DNA of 64,000 bases from assembly GCA_037952775.1 (NCBI GenBank), contig JBANAY010000004.1, positions 3,038,001-3,102,000 on the forward strand, read 5' to 3'. Positions within the stretch are counted from its first letter, which is position 1. Each line of letters begins with the position of its first letter. A model generated the notes under the pieces. That model searched no databases. It saw only the letters and a program-made list of their open reading frames with translations, and had not been told where the DNA came from. Position numbers and translations under genes: made by a program. Below are positions 55,917 to 64,000 of the stretch, one piece after another. This DNA comes from Clonostachys chloroleuca. Taxonomy: Eukaryota > Ascomycota > Sordariomycetes > Hypocreales > Bionectriaceae.

Positions 55917-58089
55917 TTTGCTTTCTACTCTAAGAATTGCCAATGCTGGAGGATTGAATTGCAAGGACGAGCCGTAGAGAGAATCTTCAGACGGGCCAGG
56001 TGAAGCGAGGGGAGCAGACGGCCTTTAAGATGCAACCTCAGGAACTAGAAGAAACCCGTCGGTATAATACAAAAGAGTATAGCTCCCCATTCATTCCGCG
56101 GGACCATGAGCTGCATTGGGTACAAAGAGCTCTCTCCCACCGGGATCTCATATTGCCATGAACCCCTCCCCCAACCCCCAACGTGGGCGTCGATTGTTCC
56201 CGATCAGATGTCTCATCCAATGTCCCGTGAGAAGGAACGTCGGGCCGTAAAGTCGACGCACAGAGTTTTTTCGATGGGATTCGCAAAGAGACCCCCGTCG
56301 AAACGGACCATTGGTGGAATTTTGTGCCGAGCTGTCGTTTTTGGAATTCGCATGCAGGCCAGAGCCTCTGCTGGCTGGTCCGCTTGTTGAGGCTCACACA
56401 CGGCCCAAGGCCCCCAGGCGCATTCGACCATTCACAAGACGAGAAAACACGGGAGAAAGAGGAGGCAATGGCTGGGGTGTCATACACAAAGTAGGGGAGG
56501 GGCCGGGGCTGGCCAATTGGGTGGGCTGAGGTGTCTGGGGTAATAATGGGGGAGAGTCGCGTGCATGCAGCTCTTCCCGGCGCGGGTTCCGAAAGCCAGC
56601 GCTACCTTGCCATGGTTTTCGAACATTGTATCGAATCTTGGAGATCAGTGAGATGGTGACGCGGAGCGGGAGGTAACTGCACGCTGTTGGCTGGCTTATG
56701 TTGCCTTCACCTAGAGTGGTATTGTGATCGCAGAGAGCTCTCAAGTAGAGGGACCCTGCATGTTTGGTCCCCTCAAAAGGCCTGCAGAGGTCACTGGAGG
56801 GAATGGTAAGCTGGCATGTTTTTCAATTTAGCCTGATGTTGGATGTCCAGGATGGAGTGAGCAGCCAGTAGTGATATGTAGCATCGAGGCCGGCTGTTGG
56901 TGTCTCGCTTTGCGGCACTGTAACCATAAACCTGGCCAATATGATGCGACAAGGTCGTATTCAAGGGTAAATATCATCCGAGAGCAGCGAATTGTAACCC
57001 GAAGCTGCAACTTCTCGATCTCACATGAGCATGCGCCATGCGGTGAAAGGCTTGCGAACAATCGGAAAAAATTCCTGATTGGCGAATCCCAAAGTGTCTC
57101 TGGCCACAACAGGGTGATGAACGGGATTCCTCGATAGCTCCCGGGATGCTTTCCTGACAAAAGGGAGGGATCCTTAGGTCAGTTGACTAGATGACAGGAG
57201 TAAACAAATAGCCTTCCCCCTCATTGCAGAATCGAGACAAGTTAGCATGCTGACACAATATTACAATTTTTGTGACCAATCCCATGTCGTCCCCCGACTC
57301 AATTGACAGGCGCGGATCACAGCAGCTGGAAATTGAAACCAAAGAATCCTAGTTTCCTAGCCAGGGCAAGGCGAATGGCAAGCTCACACAGTTGGCATCT
57401 AGACCTCGAGATCCCAGTGACTCGCGGTACCGCCCATTGGCCACCAGCAGACAAGCATCCCGGAATATTGAATGCGAAATTCCCGGGGTGGCTTGAATTC
57501 GAAGATTGGGGAGAAGTGTAGAACGTACTTCTCCCAGGTAAACACTCGACGCGCCAAATATCTACCATTGTGTCAATACCCATCAATCTTGAGAGCATTC
57601 CCGGAAGCAAAGTGGCAGCCTCGATTGAGTGCAGTGGCCAGAGTCCATATTATCTCTTCTCTTCGTTTTGAGCCATACCGGAACGCAGTGTTCGGGCACC
57701 GCATGCCAATTCCTTTTCCCGCCACCCGACGCGATGGTCATGGCAGGCCGACGTACGTAAGAGAGTTCGAGTATGAAGTTAAACATTGAATAGAAGATGC
57801 CAGAGCCCGATAACTCAACACAATGAATACGAAATTTAAAAAAGCCTTCGCTAGCCCAAGATATAGTCATACGGAAGGAAGAGTGAATAAACCTTCTTCC
57901 CGATGGCTCACTTGCCGTCAGGATGAGCTACTCGTCGAATGACTATTTAAGCTACCTCCCCTCTTTCGCCCGGCTTCCTTCATACACTTGTCTTCAATCC
58001 AAACACTTCAACACACAAATCCAAGGCTTTTCGGATGCGAACAAACCCAGTGAGTGCCAGTCGCCCCTCGACCAAGCGCCTGCACCGAC

Positions 58090-58347
58090 ATGTCCCCAGC
58101 CTTCGATACATCATGCGAAAAAAACAAAATCTTAGCGCCTTCTCTTGAAGGCAATAAGATCACATGGTCTGATATAATAAGGCCCAAGATCAGTAGCAGC
58201 AACCCGAAGCTCACTGGCTTTACCAAGGCTATCTCAATTACCGATATTAATCAACTTAATCAAATTATTCTGGATAATCTATCTATAGAACAGATCATAT
58301 TATTATTCAACTTCAGTCAAGATATACGCCTAAATCAAATTGGTTAA
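58090..58347 (+). CDS. Short ORF, left member of an inverted related pair
   Basis: 85 codons from ATG 58090. After a variable N-terminal part, the core APSLEGNKITWSDIIRPKIS and SNPKLTGFTKAI (58136-58240) matches the minus-strand ORF at 58313-58513. The two stop regions overlap (58313-58347). No family is recognised. It resembles a small fragment rather than a full gene. The preceding tatttaa and CA-rich leader could promote transcription. Confidence 0.35.
   Translation: MSPAFDTSCEKNKILAPSLEGNKITWSDIIRPKISSSNPKLTGFTKAISITDINQLNQIILDNLSIEQIILLFNFSQDIRLNQIG
58135..58257 (+). repeat. Left arm of 123-bp inverted repeat
   Basis: Pairs with 58337-58459 on the other strand, with roughly 80% identity by eye and a 79-bp spacer. 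It overlaps the left short ORF core. Confidence 0.8.
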
Positions 58348-58513
58348 TGTTAGTTGTTGCGATAGCCTTTACAAAGCCAGCGAGCCTTGGGTTACTGGTG
58401 CTGATCTTGGGCTTTGTGATATCAGACCACATGATCTTATTGCCTTCGAGAGAAGGCGCTGAAAATTGATGGCGGACAGAATGAGTGTTGGCCATTAGCG
58501 GCGTTCGCGACAT
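58313..58513 (-). CDS. Short ORF, right member of an inverted related pair
   Basis: 66 codons from ATG 58513 on the minus strand. The core APSLEGNKIMWSDITKPKIS and SNPRLAGFVKAI matches the plus-strand ORF. Changes are partly synonymous or conservative, and the amino-acid match is clearer than expected for a random inverted repeat. The family is unknown. Whether it is transcribed is not known. Confidence 0.35.
   Translation of the reverse strand: MSRTPLMANTHSVRHQFSAPSLEGNKIMWSDITKPKISTSNPRLAGFVKAIATTNINQFDLGVYLD
58337..58459 (-). repeat. Right arm of 123-bp inverted repeat
   Basis: Reverse-complement partner of 58135-58257. The mismatches include transitions and transversions in similar measure, so this is not a simple RIP (C-to-T) signature. 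Confidence 0.8.
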
Positions 58514-58742
58514 GATCCCTAAAATAAGCCAAATATGTCGTGGAGGCTTCCATTTCGGAAACTCCTGAGCTATGCCTTGATCTGCAGTGAATGCGTCCAG
58601 AGCAACCGATTCTTAGAAGCCTGGAGAGGTGTGCGACCAGTCACTAGAAGTCGCACTTCGGTGCACATTGACAGGAAGTATTGGAAAGGTTTATTAACAT
58701 TTTGGTCTATATGCAAAAACAAACTAGGAAATAGCAAGGTGG

Positions 58743-60077
58743 TCACCAAGTCGTGTGACACCACCGTTCTCCAGCAGCCGGGCCAGAGCCGCAGAGCCAT
58801 TGTTCTAGAACAGTAGCTATCAGTCCTCCAAGCAGCATGCCCGCAGGCTCTCCGACACCGACTGCCCCCAGGGCAAACTCAAGATCCGCGCCAGACTCGT
58901 GGTCTCTATGCTCGACAAGTGATGCGAAAACGTCAATGTAAATGGCGCCGGTAGCGAAGCCCCCGGTGAAGACCAGAGGAAACACCAGGATTGGCGCGGT
59001 TGCGATCGAGAATATGCTATTGCACAGCAAGGCCAGGAAAACGAGTCCGAGAAGAGCAAACATCAGTCTCGTGTTGCGAAAGCGAATCAAGGTTAGACAA
59101 GAGCGAGCCATGCAGTTGCCGAGCTGGAAAGCGAGGCCATATGCGGCCAAGTAGCTTGTGTACCGGTCAAAGGAGGGAACGGTTCCCATGGCGCGAACGA
59201 ACCCGGGGTATAATATGGCATACCCGATAGAGCTCATGAACAGAGGAATCACATACGGCGATGCCAGGCGGCTCAGTATTCTGTTATTCGCCTCGATACG
59301 CCCCATCGCCTTCATAGGCTTCGTCGGTGCGTCAGCACCAGCAGGCTCATACCTCTCCAGTTTCTCCTTATCATCCTTGCTGTGCTGGGGGCGGTCTCGA
59401 GCCTCCGAGGTAGGAAAAGGCGGCAGAATGAAAAAGTGTGAGACGACTACTACTGGGACCAGATATATAATGTAGCCGACGGCGTCTCGAAGGAACATCT
59501 TCCGCGTAACGGTGACAAAGTAAGGTAACACGGCGCTGACAACGGAACCGACTCCAGAACCAATTCCCCATCCCACCAAACCGGGCTTACCATAGTGTCT
59601 CAGGTTTCCCAGCCAGGTAACATCACCACCGGCAGCCTGAATGGAGGCGAGAACAACACATAAGACCCGGAGCCGAGGGTCGACATTGGGCGGCGTGGCC
59701 TCAGCAATCACGGCAGAGCCAATCCAGCCAAAGCAGATGAGCAGGGGGCGGAACCAGTAAGGAAGCCAGCTTCGCAGCAATTGTGGAAGAAGAAGCTTGC
59801 CCACAAGGGCAGGGACGGTCTGTATCAGATTGACGATGGGCCGTGGAAAACATATGATCAAATAGGCCGAAGAGTAAATAATGAGTGGCATAAGCGTGTT
59901 GGCAAAGGCTAAAGTACCAATATGTCAGTTGTTGGCTCGTCCACCGAACACATCGACGGATTGAATGCTGACGGGCTGCAGAGCATGAACACCACCACCA
60001 AGGGATGACGTACCTATCAGAGAGAAACCCAGAATGGTTCTGAGAGTATCGCCAGCCTTTTGTCCAGTTGCTGCCAT
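58743..60077 (-). CDS. BTN1: CLN3/battenin family protein (BTN1)
   Basis: A multi-pass membrane protein of the vacuole or late endosome. Fungal Btn1 affects vacuolar pH and cationic amino-acid handling, and human CLN3 is its orthologue. Exons on the minus strand are 60077-60014 and 59908-58743, with a 105-nt intron, giving 409 residues, very close to yeast Btn1. The first exon starts MAATGQKAGDTLRTILGFSL. The intron splits the next hydrophobic block (AFANTLMPLIIYSSAYLIIC). Typical sections are IQAAGGDVTWLGNLRHYGKP, GWGIGSGVGSVVSAVLPYF, PYVIPLFMSSIGYAILYPGF and ASLVEHRDHESGADLEFALG. Roughly ten membrane helices are visible. It shares a 1.3-kb divergent upstream region with the glycosyltransferase-like gene. 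Confidence 0.93.
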
Positions 60078-61403
60078 GGTTGGTACGAAGATTCGACCTG
60101 GCAATGCAGGTCTCTACCGAACAAGAACACAGCAGTAAGACTACGAGAAGAGAACGGAATAACACGGCACTCGAGCAACGGCATCAGCTGTCATATGAAC
60201 TGGAGACAGCCAAGCCTGAGAGGCAACCAGCCTTGAAAAACAGAACATCGCCAAGAACTGCTGGTTTGCGAGGACTACATGGGACACATGGGAGAGAGCC
60301 ACAGTTTGCCCACGGCAGGGGCCAATGGCGGCACAGGCGCTCGTGGTCATCCCACATCAATGCTTGTTGGTGCAGGAGTGTTCCTGTAACACATCCCACT
60401 GGACCTACGTAAGCACCAGCGAAAGGAAGGGGGCTGATTCAATGCAAACTGAACTAGAGGCCCCTAACTCTGAGGCTGCAATAGGGCCTCAGGAGGCTTC
60501 AGCACGAGCGGTGCCGTAGCGCTAGTACGCACTGGGCACCGGCTACGTAATCCCCTCCCATCCGCTATTTTAGGCCCTGGCTGACACCACCGCAGCCGCT
60601 GCTACCCACTATTGCAACGCTGCCGACGTATGAGCGTGCGCTTCAGCCTCCCGTGTGCGCTGGCGGCTCGCACTACAGACGTTACAGGGGGCTACGTAAT
60701 TACACAGCGGCCACTCTTCACCTTATTCACACCGCATGGCATCGCGCTTGGCCTCTTCCATGACCTCCCTCATCCAACACCAACACCAACGAGGCTGTCC
60801 AGGGTCACACATTTGATGCCAAAAGCAATTCGTGCGTGCCAGCATGGCCGATAGCGTTCACTTGATTTGCTTGATTCGCGGCCAGGCCCCCTTGCCGCCG
60901 ACCTCCCTGCCACCTCCTATGCCGCGGCCTGTCCTGTCAAATAGTTCCCTCGTGCCGGCGATCGGTAGCTACTAGTTCCGAAGTCCATCCAAGCTTATTC
61001 TAAAAACATCATGTCCGGACAATTTGCCCCCTTTCCCCCCTGCCATGGGCTTTCTACCCGCAAAAAATCTCCAGTCTGCCAGGTATGAGATGGAGCTAGT
61101 CGCATCAGAACAACGGGGCTCTGCCATGACCGATTTTTTACCCACTGGGGCATGCGTTTCCCACCATCTAGGCGTCGTCACATCCTTGCTAAGCCTTGCT
61201 TGGCTTTGCTTGGCTAGCTTCTCAAACACCCTATCATGACCAGATTGTGCTGTGATGTCCTCTCGCGGTTTTGCTGACCGGTATGTTGCGTTGCTTTGGT
61301 TCCTCCTCCTAGGTAGCTGGCCATCCAAGCATCTTGTTGTGCCTACCTCCTTGCCTGGAGAACATGATTTGCTTTCCTCCTCCCTATCCTCCCTTGATTT
61401 GAC
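60078..61403. promoter_or_regulatory. Divergent upstream region of BTN1 and the glycosyltransferase-like gene
   Basis: A 1,326-bp stretch without a gene. Around 61190-61216 there is a short imperfect tandem run (ttgcttggct). Short open frames on both strands lack protein features. Confidence 0.45.
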
Positions 61404-63139
61404 ATGGCCACGAGCTTACGAGGCCGCCCACGGCTTGGCGGGGCCAAATTCCATGTGATACTGTTCTGTGTTGCCTCTGCCGTTTTCCTCTATCTTTCTC
61501 TTGTAAGATGCTCCCTTCAAGTTGTGCTTCAAAATCCAACTGAAACCCACGGAGGAGCTAATAAGAGCCGCAGTCATCGTGTAGCATTCCCAGCACGAGT
61601 GTCCCGAGCCCATCGATATCCAATCATGTTACATTAAACCAGGCCGAGCTCGAGAGCCTCGTAATTCGTACCGAGAGCCATGGACCGACCTCGAGTGAAC
61701 GACGGCTGCGTGTATTCATGCCCGCCGACAACCCGGGCATCAACCTCTGCAAGGTCGTCATGTCCGGCCTCGCACTCGGCTACCCCCTCCCCATCCTCCT
61801 CAATTGGGATGGCGACTTCAACCGACCCGAGTGGCAGTTCGCCGGCACCCACATCGCAAAGCTCGAGAGCCTGCTGGCAGTGATCGAAGAGCTCCTCGAC
61901 AACGATCCAGACGCGCACGAAGACGACCTGGCGCTCATGATAGACGCATATGATCTGTGGTTCCAGCTCCCTCCGTCGGTCCTCATCCAGCGGTTCAACC
62001 AGCTCAATCGCGAGGCGAATGAGCGCAACCGCCAGCTCTGGGAGCAGTCCGCTTCCCACCAGAGCTTCCCGATCCCTCCCCCAGAGCAGTCTATCATCGT
62101 GACAACAGCCAAGGACTGCTTCCCCCTGGCTGACTCCGGTTCCGATCCACACTATGAGCTCTGGCCGCCCTCGCCGATGCCGACTGACTTCTATGGGGAG
62201 GGGACGGACGAGCTAACGCCGCCGCTGTGGGATTCTGCACGTAAGTATCGCAAGATCCGCCCTCGGTGTGTGAACAGCGGCTTGATCATGGGCACCATGG
62301 GTGCCATGCGAGACTCGCTGCGCCGTTGCAAAGAAAAGGTCGAACAGGTCGCAAGGGAAGGCCGCCAGCTCTGGAGCGACCAGGCGTTGTTTGGCGAAGT
62401 CATCGGCGACCAGGAAGCATGGCGCACATGGGTGAGGGAGCTGGCGTCGACCTGGGACGGGAGCATAGCCGAGAGCGTCAACTCAACGTCGGACGAGCAC
62501 GTGCGTCGCATCGCCGAGGAGGCCCTGGGAGGGGTGCGGTTTGACTTTGGGATCGGCTTGGACTACAACTTCACCACCGCCCCCGCGACGTGCTCCGCAG
62601 AGGAGGATGGGTACTTTGTTAAGTTGTCGGATGCGGCCGCCATCAAGGAGCTGTCCGAGAAAGCGGGCGTGCCCAACGGCGTTCGGGTTGAAGAAGTACC
62701 ACCCGAGCTTTCGAAATCGGGACTGGAAGAGGACCGGTTCCAAAACGTCAATTGGGAGGACCAGTCACTATACACAGATTTTTTCTTCGGCATTGCTCCG
62801 GTGGGCATCCACCACAACGCCTACATCGACGGTCTCAAGGCATGGCGGTTGAAAAACTGGTGGGATAAGATGTGGTTTTACCCACGACTTCGCGAGCTGG
62901 TCACGGACACGCTCCAGTCCAGCCCTGACCAGCCGCGTCCTCTGGCGAGGGTGGACGATGGTGATAAACAAGTCCTCTACCAGGCGGATAAGGGCGTCCG
63001 TGTAACAAACTACAGCCCTGGGAAAGGCTCCCTTCCAGCCCGCTTTGACTCAATGGAGTGGGACGAGATCTGCCAGAAAGGCTCGAGACCATGGTACAAT
63101 GAGCTGTTTGGCGACGATAAAGGGCCCTTACGTGTGTGA
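61404..63139 (+). CDS. Type II membrane glycosyltransferase-like protein (fungal, PLOD-related fold)
   Basis: Exons 61404-61502 and 61574-63139 (71-nt intron, gtaaga to ccgcag, with a ctaat branch site) encode 554 residues. The first exon supplies a short basic cytosolic tail and a signal anchor (FHVILFCVASAVFLYLSL), as in Golgi type II enzymes. The lumenal part has GINLCKVVMSGLALGYPLPI, NWDGDF, MIDAYDLWFQLPPSVLIQRF, CVNSGLIMGTMGAMRDSLRR and SDQALFGEVIG, the arrangement of GT-A-type enzymes related to procollagen galactosyl- or lysyl-glycosyltransferase families. DxYD may be the metal-binding motif. The acceptor is unknown. A start at 61718 alone would lose the membrane anchor and the segment SSERRLRVF just before MPADNPG. 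Confidence 0.85.
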
Positions 63140-64000
63140 TCTCTGCCAGATCTACGCCCTTTGTCTTACTCACGTCCCTGTATAAATTCCACGATGGCAT
63201 GTATCTACAGATACCTGGCGGTTTATCGCGTATGCACAAATCCCACGGGACTGACACACACATTGTGAGCATTATCTGTCAACGACTTTACGACATCTTG
63301 AGTTCTGCACTGCGGTGTTATGAAACATCTTATTGCATCCTGGCATATTCCCAGCATGAAAATGCCAATCAGAGTATGATCTGGCAAAGCTGGATGCGGG
63401 ATGCGTTGCTTGACCTTTGAGGCTTGGCAAGTCCCGCAATGTCAGACATTTTACAATATGATGTACACGCATACATGTACTTTTGAATTGTATCCACGAA
63501 CTCCACTAGAGGTCGTCGCAATTAGATGGATGGCCTTTTGTCACGATATTAGCAGTGCTTATCACTGCATTACATATAAGCTAAATCCGAAGCACGAAAA
63601 AAAGAACGATTAAAATTAGATTGGAAACAAGTTCAACAGTAGTTCCACTTCTTGACATGGATATTACGCGTATAGGTACCTTACATTGTGATCTTCATCG
63701 CAGTAATACATGTGATTATCTGTACAGGGTAGTGGGATGGGTCTGCGCCTTGGCAGAGCTGCACCGCCGCAACTATGTAGCATCCTACGACGTTGTGATC
63801 TGATTATCTAGGAGATGTTCTAGTATGGGTACTAGAGCACAGAGAACAATTTTGCTCCCCACTCCAGCCTTCTTCCAGCCAATCACGCGACAATCGTATA
63901 ACTAGGGTGAGCTGTGTTGGAACCGAGCCTTCGTGTAATCCGATGCGATTAGTCATAATCGAGGGCGGTTTGCCCCAAATGCGCCTCCTTTCCCAGATTG
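63140..64000. other. Right-edge intergenic sequence
   Basis: 861 bp after the glycosyltransferase-like stop. The sequence is AT-leaning with no gene recognised, and the next gene lies outside the window. Confidence 0.5.

Larger units (their letters stand above)
55917..58742. other. 2.8-kb intergenic region with inverted ORF pair
   Basis: The right end, 58090-58513, holds two related short frames in inverted orientation (listed separately). The rest (55917-57920) has no confident gene. A promoter-like block with tatttaa and a pyrimidine/CA-rich leader lies at 57943-58025. Confidence 0.5.

Overview
The window is nuclear DNA of a filamentous ascomycete (Pezizomycotina). A Sordariomycete, probably in Hypocreales, fits best, but the sequence alone does not prove this. 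The evidence is eukaryotic housekeeping genes with short GT-AG introns (49-166 nt), fungal hallmark families (Zn2Cys6 regulator, hybrid histidine kinase, SEA-complex subunit, Rho1 GEF) and intergenic gaps of 0.3-5 kb. I support eighteen protein genes. No tRNA, rRNA, CRISPR array or intact transposon was seen by eye.

Layout. 0-6.4 kb: a very large coiled-coil protein with a 9-copy heptapeptide array. 7.0-12.2 kb: secretory and membrane genes. These are signal recognition particle receptor alpha (-) and YIF1 (+), which share a promoter, then an Mpv17/PMP22-family protein (+). 13.3-17.5 kb: a soluble hybrid histidine kinase with PAS domains. 18.3-20.0 kb: a small alpha-beta barrel protein and a START-like protein, convergent. 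22.0-26.4 kb: an Mtc5/WDR59-type SEA (GATOR2-like) subunit. 27.3-32.1 kb: UBC13, ATP synthase subunit d, NAC alpha and ribosomal protein eL14. 33.6-38.8 kb: a Rom2-type Rho1 exchange factor. 38.8-44.1 kb: about 5 kb with no convincing gene.

44-56 kb is the accessory part. It holds a Zn2Cys6 regulator, a homogentisate 1,2-dioxygenase-like gene, a divergent CYP64/OrdA-like P450, a small Tyr/Cys-rich protein and a maltose-permease-type transporter. The first three look like a small aromatic-metabolism or specialised-metabolite locus. The dioxygenase is divergent: one iron ligand is Asp where Glu is expected. 56-58.7 kb has no confident gene but contains an inverted pair of related short ORFs (58.09-58.51 kb). 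58.7-63.1 kb: a CLN3/BTN1 homologue and a type II membrane glycosyltransferase-like protein, divergent.

A striking sequence-level point is that three genes (SRP receptor alpha, the Zn2Cys6 regulator and, twice, the dioxygenase) each need single-base corrections at C/G runs to read through. The first is essential in most fungi, so assembly or base-calling error is the simplest explanation there. For the dioxygenase, real decay remains possible.
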